Part shown: one piece after another, positions 1 through 11,146 of the stretch | Position numbering within the stretch: the stretch's first letter is position 1 | Layout of the letters: every line of letters begins with the position of its first letter | Source: Sophora flavescens | Lineage: Eukaryota; Streptophyta; Magnoliopsida; Fabales; Fabaceae | DNA length: 64,000 bases | NCBI GenBank assembly: GCA_030762895.1 | Contig: CM061062.1 | Location: forward strand, 7,281,293-7,345,292 | Direction of reading: 5' to 3' | Notes under the pieces: generated by a model | The model's database searches: none | What the model was told of the DNA's origin: nothing | The model's input: only the letters and a program-made list of their open reading frames with translations | Program-made: the position numbers and the translations under genes

Positions 1-2
1 CT

Positions 3-380
3 GAGTCCATTTCCAAACAAAGCTCATCTAGAAAGCACTCCTCTCAACCACAAGCTCTACCTGTAGTTCTCCCTTCAGATCATCCTGAACACTCCAGAGC
101 ATTAAGCACCTTTCAAGAATCTGCTGAAAGTTCTAGGCAACATGCTCTGCCACCAAATCTTGAGGAAGTTCTTGGAAAGATAGTTGATGAGAGAGTTGGC
201 AAGCTGGTTGAAGAGAAGGTTGATAAGATGATAGAGAAAATCACTGAGGAAGTCTCTCAGAGAGTTCAAGTATCTATGGCTCCAACCTTAGAGGTTGTGA
301 ACAAAATGCTGGAATTTCTGACTGATTTCAAGAAAACCCAGACTCAGAATCAACCACCTCCACCACCTCCTCCTGCCTAA
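3..380 (+). CDS. SIRE-type copia 3' ORF (env-like), C-terminal part
   Basis: The window opens inside an open frame of 125 codons that ends at TAA 378-380; its start lies outside. The visible part is Ser/Gln-rich, then has a charged helical stretch (residues ~55-85, repeated Glu/Lys/Val, coiled-coil-like), and ends in a run of about ten prolines. SIRE/Maximus copia elements of legumes carry an extra ORF after RNase H, often called envelope-like, with coiled-coil and proline-rich parts. The polypurine tract and LTR 400 bp downstream fit that position. The family assignment rests on this context; I cannot show homology directly. No transmembrane segment is visible in this part. It could instead be a non-env SIRE 3' ORF. 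Confidence 0.5.
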   Translation, partial: ESISKQSSSRKHSSQPQALPVVLPSDHPEHSRALSTFQESAESSRQHALPPNLEEVLGKIVDERVGKLVEEKVDKMIEKITEEVSQRVQVSMAPTLEVVNKMLEFLTDFKKTQTQNQPPPPPPPA

Positions 381-783
381 CCTTGAATTTTTTTTCCTTA
401 CTGACAATGATGGTCCACTCCTTTTTACCTTTTTGTCTGATGACAAAAAAGGGGGAGAAAGGAAAGAAAAGAGATTTCTTTTATAAATACAAAGTCAGTT
501 TTGAAAAGCTCATATTCGTCTGCATATGCATATTCTGTTTTCTAGTTTATAACTACTCTGATACTCATGTCTGCCTATTTGCTATGATGCTTATTTATTC
601 CTTCATATATACTCTAAGTGTGATAAGCAGTTGCATTGATCTATTAGCTTATATGCAGTTTGACTCATATGCTTTTACTGATTACTTATCTGAATGCTTT
701 GTCTTAGGGGGAGCTTTGCAGGCTCTCTTAGACTTTGCTTTTCAAATTTAATTAGTTTTTGTCATCATCAAAATGGGGGAGAT
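381..783 (+). other. SIRE 3' non-coding tail and polypurine tract
   Basis: No convincing gene. A purine block (gacaaaaaagggggagaaa, ~439-458) and a second purine tract (aaaatgggggagat, 770-783) directly precede the LTR. The second is the expected plus-strand primer site (PPT). Short ORFs here are AT-rich and look like chance. Confidence 0.6.
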
Positions 784-1252
784 TGTTGGAACCAAAGTAG
801 TTTTGGATTAAATAATCTCTATATTTTGATGTTAACAAAAGATTTAAATTTGCTTGGCAAAGTGTTAGTTGAAATCTAACATGTGCTTTCAGTTATGCAG
901 GAATATTTAAATATAAGTAATAGAAACTTGGGATAAGTTTTCATTGGAATCCTTGAGAAAAATACGCGTCCACCCTTGTAGACGGGCTACTCAATGTTTT
1001 GGTAAAGTTATTTATTTATTTATTTATTTAAGTAGACTGGTTTCTTTAAGTAGACTCGGGACTAAATGCTTACTAGACGGAAATCAAAATAACTTCTTAG
1101 ATACAGCAAGTCCAAAGACTTGATAGTAAACGTGTCTAGCTTGCCACGTCAGCAGACGATTAACGTTTTTTTTAATGGCTCCGGTAATCCTTATTCAATA
1201 TATATAATTGAAAATCATTTTTTTAACCCTTTTCTTTCCAATCATATGTTTT
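784..1252 (+). mobile_element. SIRE-type copia 3' LTR, truncated
   Basis: The LTR begins TGTTGG right after the polypurine tract. It has the landmarks of the other SIRE-type LTRs in this window: short segments with 'gtccaaagact' and 'agacg' (compare ~41760-41800) and a TATA-like run at ~1196-1207. It has a small TTTA microsatellite at ~1009-1032. It stops abruptly at 1252, where another copia LTR starts, so its R/U5 part is missing here. Confidence 0.6.
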
Positions 1253-1767
1253 TGTTAGAGTCTGGTGGATCATCATCAAAGAGCATCAGTTAGAATAGGC
1301 GTACATAGATGTAGTACACGGATGTATTAAACACAACAGACCGCGTACATGGGTGTTGTACATGGGTGTATTTGTAATAGCTATGTGATATCTGTTTTAG
1401 TTAGTTATCTATTAGTTGCATCAGTTTGTAATTTGTAGCTGCTCTGCAACAGAGTCTGTAACTAGAACTGATATGATATATAAGGTCTTATCTATTGTAT
1501 AGGGGCAAGTGATATTGGGCATTTTCTTGATCACAGATTGAGTGCAAGTGAGGGAGAGTATTGTAGTTCTTCCTGGATGTCTTGAACTGTTGCTGATCAA
1601 AGGAATAAAATCGACTCAGTGTAGACGTAGGGGTTTTCATCTTTGACCTCGAACCACATAATTCCCTTATGCCTTCTTCTACTTTTCTGCAATTCTATTT
1701 TTCGTTTGTGTGTGTGTGAACATCTATATGCAATACTCAGCTGCAATTCAGAGCTGAATTCACAACA
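1253..1767 (+). mobile_element. 5' LTR of Tork-like copia, copy 1
   Basis: A 515-bp segment bounded by TGTTAG and CAACA, followed at once by a primer-binding site and a gag start. A TATA box (tatataagg) lies at 1477-1485. I did not find a matching 3' LTR in the window; the element is cut off at ~3171. Confidence 0.7.
1477..1485 (+). promoter_or_regulatory. LTR TATA box (copia copy 1)
   Basis: tatataagg about 290 bp before the LTR end, at the expected U3/R boundary. Confidence 0.5.
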
Positions 1768-1768
1768 A

Positions 1769-1782
1769 TTGGCATCAAGAGC
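1769..1782 (+). promoter_or_regulatory. Primer-binding site, initiator tRNA-Met type (diverged)
   Basis: TTGGCATCAAGAGC starts two bases after the LTR end. The canonical plant copia site is TGGTATCAGAGC; this one has two changes. Confidence 0.65.
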
Positions 1783-1807
1783 TCCAGGTTTTGGAGGTGT
1801 TTCCGCA

Positions 1808-3171
1808 ATGGGTACAACCAAATTCGATATAGAGAAATTCACTGGTGAAAACGATTTCAGTCTTTCGAGGCTAAAGATAAAAGCTCTTCTTGTTCACCAA
1901 GGTCTTGAAGATGCGTTGGGAGGCATTGCAAAGCTTCCAGAATCTCTCACCGAAAAGGAGAAGAAGGATTTTGTTATCAAAGCTCACAGCACCATCTTCT
2001 TTCACTTGTTGATGAAGTTCTCAGAGAGGTGGCTGAGGAGACAACTGCAGCTGGAGTTTCGTTGAAATTGAAGAGTCTATACCTGAAAAAGAGACTTCAT
2101 CAATTGAAGATGGAAGAAGGTATGTCAATCAAAGAACATGTTTATTTGTTTACAAAAGCAGTTCTTGATCTTAAAAATGTAGATGTAAAAATTGATGATG
2201 AAGATCAATCAATTATATTACTTTGTTCTCTTCCCCCATCATATGATAACCTAGTTGATACTGTGATGTATGGAAAGGAGAGTCTCACCTTGGAGGAAGT
2301 CAAAGCAACCCTCAATTCTCGGGAGATGAAGAGGAGAATCACCTAGAATAAAGGTGATGATGGAGATGCTGAAGGGCTATTTCCAAGAGGAAGATCTGAG
2401 AAAAGATAAGGAAAGGGAAACAATAGATAGAGATCAAAGTCAAAAGGCAAAAAGAATTTCTACCATTGCCACAAAGATGGAAACTATCGAAAAGAGTGTC
2501 CTGAAAGAAAAAGAAAGAATGGTTCAAAACACAAAGATGTTGATGATATATCAATGGCAACAGATGGCTATGACAGTGCAGAAGTCTTGGCTATTTCAAC
2601 AGATAACAATATAGATGAATGGATTCTTGATTCAGGGTGTTCCTTCCACATGACCCTTAATCAAGATTGGTTCATCTCCTACAAAGAAATAGATGGTGGA
2701 AAAGTTCTCATGGGCAATAATATGGCTTGCAAGGTCATTGGTGCTGGCACTGTCAAACTGAAACTGGAGGATGGGACTGTGAAATTTCTCTAAAATGTAA
2801 GACATGTTCCCTGAGCTAAAGAGGAACTTGATCTTACTCGGCATGCTGGATCAAGCAGGCTGTTCATTCAAGGGTGAAGGTGGAGTCTTAAAGATATGCA
2901 AAGGTTCATTGCAGATATTGAAGGGTACAAGGCAGAATGGTCTCTATAGGTTGCAATGTAACACAGTCTTGAACTCATCTGGCATGGTTTCTATTTCCAA
3001 ATCCGTTTCAACTAAGCTTTGGCATTATAGATTGGGCCATATGAGTGAAAGAGGGTTAGAAGAATTATAAAAGCAAGGTTTAATTGGTGTTGAGAATTGT
3101 GAAAGCTAGACTTTTGTGAACATTGCATTTATGGTAAACAAAAGAGAGTTAAGTTTCATAATGCAAGGAAG
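1808..3171 (+). pseudogene. Tork-like Ty1/copia gag-protease-preintegrase, copy 1
   Basis: Starts at ATG 1808 with an N-terminus typical of Tnt1/Tork Gag (MGTTKFDIEKFTGEN). The frame shifts near 2028 and continues through the Gag core to 2343 (LYLKKRLHQLKM, then SLPPSYDNL). The nucleocapsid zinc knuckle at ~2458-2506 has lost its first Cys (Phe) and its His (Asn). The protease DSG motif follows at ~2626-2640 (WILDSGCSFHM). In-frame stops occur after KFL (2791-2793) and after RGLEEL (3068-3070). The GAG-pre-integrase His motif (LWHYRLGHMSERG) is present. Homology ends at ~3165-3171, where a reverse-strand SIRE fragment begins. No integrase core, RT or RNase H survives in this copy. Clearly dead. 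Confidence 0.85.
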
Positions 3172-4436
3172 AGTTAAGTGCTGGCACTTGTCTGCTTGAT
3201 TTGTAATCCAAGGAAGAACTTCAATTCTCCCATCATGCTCATATCAAATTCAGCTTGCATTAGATTTGAAAATCCATTGCACAACTTTTCATTAGTTGCT
3301 CCAAAAATAATATCATCAACATATATTTGAACTATAATAAAGTTCTCTTTAGAGCATTTTTTGAACAGAGTGGTGTCTACTTATCCTCTAGTAAAACCAT
3401 TATGCATGAGAAAAGAACTGAGTCTATCATACCATGCTCTAGGTGCTTGTTTCAAATCATATAATGCCTTTTTAAGTTAAGAAACGTGATATGGTTTATT
3501 AGTATCCTCAAAACCAGGGGGTTGTTTAACATACACTTCTTCTTCAATTATACCATTTAGAAAAGCACTTTTTACATCCATTTGAAACAGGCTAATTTGG
3601 TGTTGTGCAGCATATGACATTAAAATGCGTATGGCTTCTATTCTAGCTACAGGTGCAAAGGTTTCAGTATAATCAATACCTTCTTGTTGGTTATAGCCTT
3701 GAGCTACTAACCTTGTCTTATTTCTGACAACTTTACCATCTTCATCCAATTTGTTTCTGTAGACCCATCTGGTTCCAATAACCGACTTGTTTTTAGGCTT
3801 AGAGACAAGAGTCCAGACATCATTTCTGGTGAACTGGTTGAGTTCTTCTTGCATAGCAAGAATCCAGTTTTCATCCTCAAGAGCTTATTCAATGCGTTTA
3901 GGCTCCAAATCTGAAATAAAGGCCACTTTGCTTGGTTCTCTTAATGTGGATCTGGTTCTTACTCCTTTAGAAGGATTTCCAATAATAAGATCCTTACGAT
4001 GACGAGTGTTGAACTTCAAATCCCTTTTGAGAACATCATGATGATCTTGACTTGTCTGCTGACTCGTCTGTTCCACTTGTCTTTCAGCCTCAGGCACAGG
4101 TTCTGTTTTGGTTAGATCAGGTTGTTGACTTTCTGGCTTGTTTATATCAAGACCTGCAAGATCATCTTCTAGATCTGATAGTTCTTTATCAGTCTTTAAT
4201 CCATCACTGAATTTAACATGAACAGATTCTTCAATTATACAAGTTCTTGAATTGTATACTCTAAAACCCTTAGACTTTTCAGAAAATCCTACGAAAATAC
4301 CTTTATCTACCTTAGAATCAAACTTTCCAAGATTATCTCTGGTATTCAGAATAAAACATTCACATCCAAAAGCATGAAAATAAGATATGTTGGGGCTTTT
4401 CCTTTTCCACAATTCATAAGGAGCTATGAAGCACCG
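3172..4436 (-). pseudogene. SIRE-type copia integrase C-term + reverse transcriptase fragment
   Basis: Read on the minus strand from ~4436 to 3172. It holds the end of the integrase region (PYELWKRKSPNISYFHAFGC), the SIRE linker (DLAGLDINKPESQQPDLTKT), and the start of the RT (TLVSKPKNKSVIGTRWVYRN). The RT catalytic motif YVDDIIFGAT is near 3310-3340. Stops break the frame after EPKRIE (~3885) and near 3475, and one more lies at ~3390. It is nearly the same sequence as the reverse-strand copy at 37.8-39.5 kb. Both ends are abrupt, so this is an isolated fragment without LTRs. Confidence 0.85.
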
Positions 4437-4514
4437 ACTCTGACACGGACACCACGACACGACACCGACACCGGGAAACGGCTAACGTCAAAAACATAGG
4501 ACACCGGGACACCG

Positions 4515-4593
<79 letters not shown>
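4437..4593. repeat. GACACC-rich stretch and (TA)n microsatellite
   Basis: 4437-4515 is rich in short CACCGACAC/GACACC words. It is followed by an uninterrupted TA run of about 77 bp (4517-4593). Such runs often show assembly or length variation. Confidence 0.8.
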
Positions 4594-4596
<3 letters not shown>

Positions 4597-5039
4597 AGGT
4601 TTACAATTCTCACAATGACCCTCATAGAAAGAATACTAAGACTAAGGGGTCATTTCACAATGCAATTTTAACAAAAATAATATCAAGATAAGAAAATGAA
4701 CCATGTTTTATAAAACAACTAGTTAGGTCCTATGGTAATGAGCCTCACAAAAATTGCTAAGAGGCATCATTTTGTTTTATGTCTCAAATAGTAAAAGATC
4801 TAATTTGGGGTTGGTACCCATGACCTTTTTAGTAAATATTTGTTTAAAAAATATTAATAAAGAGAATCGGTTATAATAATACGAGTAAGAATCAGTTCCA
4901 AAAAAATTTATGAGTTGCCTTCCAACCATTATTTTCATGGAGCTCGGATTATGTTTTTTTTTTAATTTTAATTTAAAGGGGGATGCATTGTTTTGGTGTA
5001 ACAAGCTTAAAGCTTAGTAAGCTTTAACTTGAGGGGGAG
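4594..5039. other. No gene; AT-rich, ends in a copia polypurine tract
   Basis: AT-rich DNA with no supported coding frame. The end (cttgagggggag, 5028-5039) is the classic copia PPT directly before an LTR start, so the last few hundred bases may be the 3' UTR of a lost copia element. Confidence 0.5.
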
Positions 5040-5278
5040 TGTTAGAAAATCTTTTCATATCTGATAAAATCTTTTCATATCTTAGAATATTTTAGAGTAT
5101 CCTAGATGATCTCTTAGGATTTATTTCTTATTTATATTTTATGATTTGATTTTCTATTTGATCAAGACTACTAGGATTCTGCTTTTAGTATAAATAGGGC
5201 TATTTGGGTTATGTATTAACATCACATTATCACTTCTCTCTTTTCCTCCTTCCCTGCTTAAAACCTTCCAATTCAACA
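5040..5278 (+). mobile_element. Short copia 3' LTR (239 bp)
   Basis: Begins TGTTAGAAAATC after the PPT and ends ATTCAACA. A TATA box (tataaatag) lies at 5189-5197. The first 50 bases contain a local duplication of 'aaaatcttttcatatct'. Only the PPT side of the element is visible, so this is a 3' LTR remnant. It sits directly next to the exons of the broken host gene. Confidence 0.65.
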
Positions 5279-5309
5279 ATAAACTTGTTTTTGTTTTTTT
5301 ATATAAATT

Positions 5310-6167
5310 TAATGTGGAGTTTCAACCCAAAAATATCTCATGGTTTTGATATTGATGAAAGTTACATGGCACCTGGTCACTCGGGGCCAAATAATGAGCA
5401 GAAAGATTTTTCCGTTCCATGTGTGCAATCTCTGTTAGAAGAAGATGATGAGGCCACGGAGTAAAAAATTAAAGCCTTATTGGATGAGAAGGTATTGCTT
5501 TTAGTCCTTTGCTATCAACTTTTGATCACTATTTTTCTATACTAACCGTTATATGTGATTATGGCAGGCTCTTGAACTGAAAAAAAAAGTAGACACCTTT
5601 ATCTTCTTTACATGAAGAGTTCTACAACAGTTTATATACATCTTGCTCTCCCACTGTGATTAATGGTACAAGTGACTTGAAATTACCAGCATCTCCCCTT
5701 AGTGAATGGAGAGGACTGAGAGTTTACTCCCAGCAAGATCCAAGTAACCCAAGGTTTGTGTGTGTTAATTCTTTTCTTTATTGTAAGCATCAGTTAATTT
5801 CAGAAATATAGAGAGTAATTTAAGTACTAGATGTTCTTGCAGTTTAAGCTTTTTTGAGAGACAGAGGAAGAAGTGGAAAGAAGAGCTCGACCAGGAGCTT
5901 CAGAGAAAGCGAGGTTAGAATTTTTTTAACCTATTTTCTTAAGCAATAGACATGGGGATTTTCTTTATGAAATTTTTTAACTATTATTTTCTTTAAGCAA
6001 TTGAAGAATAATCTTGATAAACGAAACATAATACGCTAGAATTGGGTATACTTCATTTATTTATGTGTAACGTTGCAGAAATACTGCACCAAGCGACATC
6101 TTCACCAAAGGATGGAGCTTTACATAGACAGAGAGACCGAACAAGATTTGCTTCTCCCAGCAAATAA
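5310..6167 (+). pseudogene. 3' part of an unrecognised multi-exon host gene, broken
   Basis: Four blocks joined by good GT-AG introns: ~5310-5491, 5568-5753, 5843-5913 and 6079-6167 (TAA). Reading phase is kept across the last two introns. The product is acidic near the start (SLLEEDDEATE). It then has a Lys/Glu-rich helical segment (FFERQRKKWKEELDQELQRK) and a short basic end (RDRTRFASPSK). The frame is broken by a TAA after DEATE (5462-5464) and by a frameshift at a run of nine A in exon 2. Upstream exons are gone; a copia LTR sits directly in front. I do not recognise the family. The terminal helix suggests a coiled-coil protein, but that is only inference. Confidence 0.6.
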
Positions 6168-6998
6168 CCTAACACAGGAGTTGCTGCAGTTTTGTTGGGG
6201 TTGTTAATGTTCTCACATGCGCCCTTTAGCTTGTTCGTGTTGTTGTTCAATGTAAAGCTAAAGCTTTTTTTTTTATACAGTGTTGGTTGAAAATTTTCAC
6301 TTTGGGGTTGAGAGATGAATCTCGGGTTTATGCCCAATTGTATTATGAATATAGAAATAATCTGAACTGTGTGGTAAAGATTGCCTATGAATCTATTGCC
6401 ACTTATCCCTGTTTTTCTTCTTATAGTAATTTTTTATCAATGATAATTGCAGTTTGATTTGTTAATCTTATGTACGGAATTTATCTCTTATGGGTCGATG
6501 TTTTCTATAGAAAATTAAAACTGGTTAATCTTGGAAACATTGTGATTGCATTAAGAATGCAGTAAAAATATAAAGACAAGAATTGAAGGGTATGAAAAGT
6601 AGAGGCTTTGGATGGTTTGGAGTGGATTGGCTTCCCATCCCCAACCATTCGACTCCATTGTTTAAAAAACTCACAAACAATGGGTGAATGTATCTTTACC
6701 ATTCCACTTCATTACTAACCATCCCATCACATCCTCCCAAACATATCCTAAGGTACTTTTATGAGCAGGTAAAATCACTAAATTAGTTTTGAAATTGTTG
6801 GATTTTGTTTTTTTAAACAAAATAAGGCTATTGTGGATTTCATTCAACATTGAAGAAACAATATAACGTGGAACTTGATAAAAATCATAGGGACGCCCTA
6901 ACAAGTGTATAAGCATATCAGTTTGCTAGTCGCCTAATAAACCTCACACCAACGTTCAAAAAAAAAGAGAAATAAGTTTGAGACTCTATAATTAGAGA
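6168..6998. other. No gene; possible 3' UTR and a MITE-like end
   Basis: 6168-6450 may be the 3' UTR of the preceding gene fragment. At ~6700-6755 the minus strand reads 'ttaggatatgtttgggagg', a terminal motif common in plant MITEs. No clear partner terminal repeat was found. Confidence 0.35.
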
Positions 6999-7603
6999 TC
7001 ATGTGTAACACCCAGTTTTTCGTATGCTTCTTTATCAGTAAATACATGCTTTAATGTATTTATTTTTGATAAAATCCAGAGGATGATTTTATTTAAAATA
7101 AAATCATTTTCTTGTGTTGTTTTACTGTGTGAAGTCACAGTAAAATTTTCGATTGAAAATTTAGACGAAAACCGGTCTGCGTTTTCTCTGCCAGTACAAG
7201 TTTACTGAGCTAGAAACAAAATTTAAATTCGTGAACGAGACAGTTAGTGTTTTTATGATGTTTTGTGTGGGTTTGGTAAATTTTCGAATTTTGTTGTCCG
7301 GGAATAAAATATAATATTTTATCCGGACGAAACCTTCAGAAAATACGATCGGATGTGCAACCGGTTACGTATTGAAGCAGTTAAAGGAACCCTAAAGGAG
7401 GAGAAAAGGCTTGATGGGAAGTCTCATTAAATGCTTATGACACACCTAAGGAAAAAGTAAAACCTTATTTCATTTCAAAATCTTACTTTTCACATTTCTC
7501 TCTCCAATCACATCACATCACATTAACTCTTTAACCTCTCTTCTAGAAACTCATCTTCTTTCTTCTTCTCCCTCTCAAGGCAGTGCACCCTCCACCTTTC
7601 CTC

Positions 7604-7612
7604 TATAAATAT
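7604..7612 (+). promoter_or_regulatory. TATA box of the solo LTR
   Basis: tataaatat in a CT-rich promoter-like stretch, about 600 bp into the LTR. Confidence 0.45.
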
Positions 7613-8049
7613 CACTCATCAACCTCACTTCATCACTTTCCTTTCTCCTACTCCATTAAAACCCTTAAGTTTTCATCTTTTTCTTAACTTCAAGCTTCCA
7701 AAGCTCTAGTTTTTCTTCTTCTTTTCACTAAGTGTTCTTCATCAAAGTTGTTCCTCTTGCTTAGTTTAATCCTCTCATGTATTCTTTTCTTTAAAAACTT
7801 CATCTTTTTCTAAAGTTTCTTCTTTATGTCATATATGAGCTTTTATCTTCAAAAATCTCTCAAAAATGGTAGAAAACTCCTTTTGAGTTGAAACCAATTT
7901 CTATGACCTTGTATTTACTTGTAGTTTAACATACAAAAAGTTTGTGTAAAACAAAGATTCCTAACCTCTACTCTCTAATGAGGCCGAACCATGCCTATGG
8001 TTTTGATGGATCTTGTTTCAACTTTTACAAGTATGAGTTTGTATTTAAA

Positions 8050-8211
8050 GATTTGTTTTCCAAAATGATCATGGACCAAGGCTCCTTTATGTTAAAGGAT
8101 GCTATGTCTAAAGTGATTGGAAAGTTTAAAGATTTGTTTTCCCAAAATGATCATGGACCAAGGCTCCTTTATGTTAAAGGATGCTATGTCTAAAGTGATT
8201 GGAAAGTTTAA
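8050..8211 (+). repeat. 81-bp tandem duplication inside the solo LTR
   Basis: Two near-identical 81-bp units, both starting gatttgttttcc and both containing 'atgatcatggaccaaggc'. Diverged relatives of the unit recur at ~8620-8690 and ~8755-8830, so the unit was amplified within this LTR. Confidence 0.8.
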
Positions 8212-8221
8212 AGATTTTTAC

Positions 8222-8545
8222 TCTTCTTTTATGTCATTTACTTTCATGCCATTTATATTTATGTCATTTACATTATGTCATTTACTTTTATGTCATTTAT
8301 ATTTATGCCATTTACTTTATGTCATTTACTTTATGTTATTTACATTATGTCATTTACTTTTATGTCATTTATATTTATGCCATTTACTTTATGTCATTTA
8401 CTTTATGTTATTTACATTATGTCATTTACTTTTACGTCATTTATATTTATACCATTTACTTTATGTCATTTACATTATGTGATTTACTTTATGTCATTTA
8501 TGTTTATGTCATTTATGATTCATTTACTTATGTCATTATACTTTA
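8222..8545 (+). repeat. Minisatellite (TATGTCATTTAC) with 72-bp higher-order period
   Basis: Short units of the form atgtcatttac/atgtcatttat follow each other for ~320 bp. Groups of five to six units repeat as a 72-bp block (24 codons, hence repetitive ORFs in all three frames). The ORFs are by-products of the repeat and not genes. Confidence 0.85.
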
Positions 8546-11146
8546 ATTATTTATAAGCCTATGATGTTCTTACTTTATGTGCTTATGAGCTTTGTTATTT
8601 AAAATACTATGTTGCTTTCAAGATGATCATAGACTTGAGCTCCATAAGATATTGGATGCTAAAAGGTCTAAGAGATTGGAAGAATTTAAAGATTTTTTTA
8701 AAACCCAAGGATGGCCGAATCTTAAAGGTTATGGACCTAGGGTGTTTCGTTTTTCATTTTCCAAAGTGATCATGGTTTTGAGCTCCTTACTATTAATGGA
8801 TGCTAAACCAAAGAGATTGGAAAGTTTAAATGTTCCTAGCCTATTTTATTGGTCAAGGCCGAATCTCCATCAAGTGTAACTTGGTGGGATTTTTGTTCAA
8901 ACTTTGTTTAAAGTAATCATGTTTTAAACTCCTCGCACTTAAGGATCATAAATCCCTAAGTTGCATGTACTTTGGAAACTTCTAGCCCTAAGTTCTCGAT
9001 TGAGTTCTAATCCTTTGAACCTTGTGTCTTGAAACCTAGACTTTCATCCTAACCAACCTTGAAGAACGTCCGCGAAACCGTTTATTTTCTCGCATTCTTT
9101 TACCTTCTTAAGGTAAGAGGGGATTTCCTAAAGATATTCAATAACTGTATGCATGTGTGTAGGTGTTTAACTGGATATTTATATGTTGATGGAGCTTACT
9201 TGATTATCTAATGTACTTGAACTGTTGTGCTATTATCTGATGTTGAACTGTACTTGTTCTAAATGATATAATGCATATATGTGATGAACTGCTTTCAACT
9301 GTGATATTAGCATTACACTGATGGTATTTACTGTTGTTGATTGAAAGTTTGCTAAGCCAGACGTGCGTCTGTGCTCAACCATAATAAGGATTAAAAACCT
9401 TAATAAGCTTTGAAGATGAAGGGATTGGTGTTCTTTTCCAAAAGCTCTTTAAACTTAAAGTACTTGTTTTAAATGTTGAAATGGTTTTGGTGTACTATTG
9501 TTATACAAGAGAAAAATCCTTTTCGAACTATGTGTCTTCAAGTAAAAACTTTCAAGATTATTTGGCAATATCCTATTGGGGGAAATATTTCAAAGATAAA
9601 AGAATTTCATAGATGCTTTATAAAAAGATTTTCAAAGAAAAAGTTTTTCCTAAGTATTTTAGAAACTTTCCGATAACCTGGATAGGTTATCGAGGATTCG
9701 GTTTTGGATTTGTTTTTCACTGAACGAAAAATAAGTACTTATGAAAGAGAATCTAGTACGCGAGACGTCGCCTCTAGTATTCAGTTATGCGCACGTGATC
9801 TTGGATCAGTGTTAATTCGGGACTACGATTCCTGGTTATGAGTGTTATTTCGGGACTACGAGTCCTGGTTATGATGTTATGGCACGTGATCTTGGATCAG
9901 TGTTAATTCGGGACTACGAGTCCTGGCTATGATGTTATGGACTGAGAGTCCAATTCTCGAAATTGAGGACAGTTCGTTCTGATTTCGTTGTGATGGACTT
10001 AGGTCCTAATCACGTTGTGTTGGACTGTGTATTCTAACTGGGTGTGATGAACATGATTAAAGGTGAAGGTTGTTTTCTACGACCACAACCCTTGACTGCG
10101 GCCATGGTCTTGGGCATTGTGATTGAGCATTCGGACTATGAGCCCTATGCTTCTAAGTTTTCAAGTGATGGGGAAATGATGATTAAGTCGTTAGCTTTGA
10201 GCTGTGACAGCGAAAAAGAATGAACACAAAGAAGACCTTTTAAATAAAATATTTTCTCATGTGCATTTCCCCAAGCAGACGTGCTATTGATATAAATCAG
10301 ATACAAGGTGGTATCTGGGAGTCTGCCCATGTAAACCGAGTGAAGAGGCACATGTGACGTTGCTCGTCCTGAGACCTTAATGCATGAGGGTAAGGAGGCA
10401 ACTGCCCGGTGGGCTAGAGATTGACCAACTCTAATTCTTCTCCAGTGAAAACGGTGTTGAGATCTCATGAGATTAAGTTAGAGCCTGATATTGAAGTGCC
10501 ATGCATATTTTCGAAAGATTGACTGTGCGGGTTTGAGACCCTTTGATATAACACTATTATATTGTGTATATGCATGATTTGACTGCTTATATGATTATGT
10601 GATGTATGTATCATGTATATGGTTGTTGTGGGATATATCTTATGATGGTATCTCACTCTTACAATTATATCAGGTATCTTCGGGTTTTGCTGTAGTACCT
10701 TGGTACTCTAGTACCGATGTTGCAGAGGAGTCTTTCTAAGTCAATTGAAGACCTAGTGTTAGAGGTTGGGAAGGTATTCCGATCGGGGGTCTCTCAAATT
10801 AATATTTGATAGAATGACCAGCTTAGGAGTTTTGAGTTGGGTTGTATATCTAAAGAGGTCGGTAAATGTATTGTTATATACATCCACCTATAGTTTGAAC
10901 TTTTCTTCCGAAAGTGGAAACTTAGAGAAATGTTGTACGTCATGGTAACTTTGTTACGAACGTGACTATACATTTTAAATGTATGTATGATGGATTTCAG
11001 AGTTATCCTTATAGGAGAAAATTTTATGCCCCAATTTTCTGACTTAAGAGAAAACAAATTTTCCCAAAGCAACCAGCAAATTATCTTGTAAATTTACTTC
11101 CGCATGTGTTACGTAGTAATGCCCCAAGGGGGGGTGGTACATCATG

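Larger units (their letters stand above)
7004..11141 (+). mobile_element. Solo LTR, TGTAACACCC type (chromovirus-like gypsy), 4138 bp
   Basis: Starts TGTAACACCC, ends GGTGGTACA, and is flanked by a perfect 5-bp duplication TCATG (6999-7003 and 11142-11146). There is no primer site, gag or pol inside, so the unit is one long LTR left after LTR-LTR recombination. A TATA box (tataaatat) lies at 7604-7612 after a CT-rich stretch. Shared blocks with the solo LTR at 42.3-45.8 kb ('gagacgtcg', 'gtaccttggtac') show one family. Long LTRs with this terminus occur in Tekay/Del-type chromoviruses; that lineage call is inference. Confidence 0.8.

Noticed and set aside
383..751. 122-codon ORF with hydrophobic stretches, tempting as a membrane (env) protein
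   Set aside because: AT-rich 3' tail between a stop codon and the PPT; hydrophobic codons are expected from T-rich DNA, and it includes the conserved non-coding purine block.
4517..4593. Long TA run as a possible origin, terminator or cruciform element
   Set aside because: Simple microsatellite; a similar one is at 49839-49890. No associated feature.
7560..7700. Possible host gene promoter and 5' UTR
   Set aside because: The TATA box and CT-rich leader belong to the U3/R part of the solo LTR; no host CDS follows.
8117..8556. Overlapping repetitive ORFs in three frames
   Set aside because: Produced by the 72-bp (multiple of three) minisatellite; no domain and no start context.
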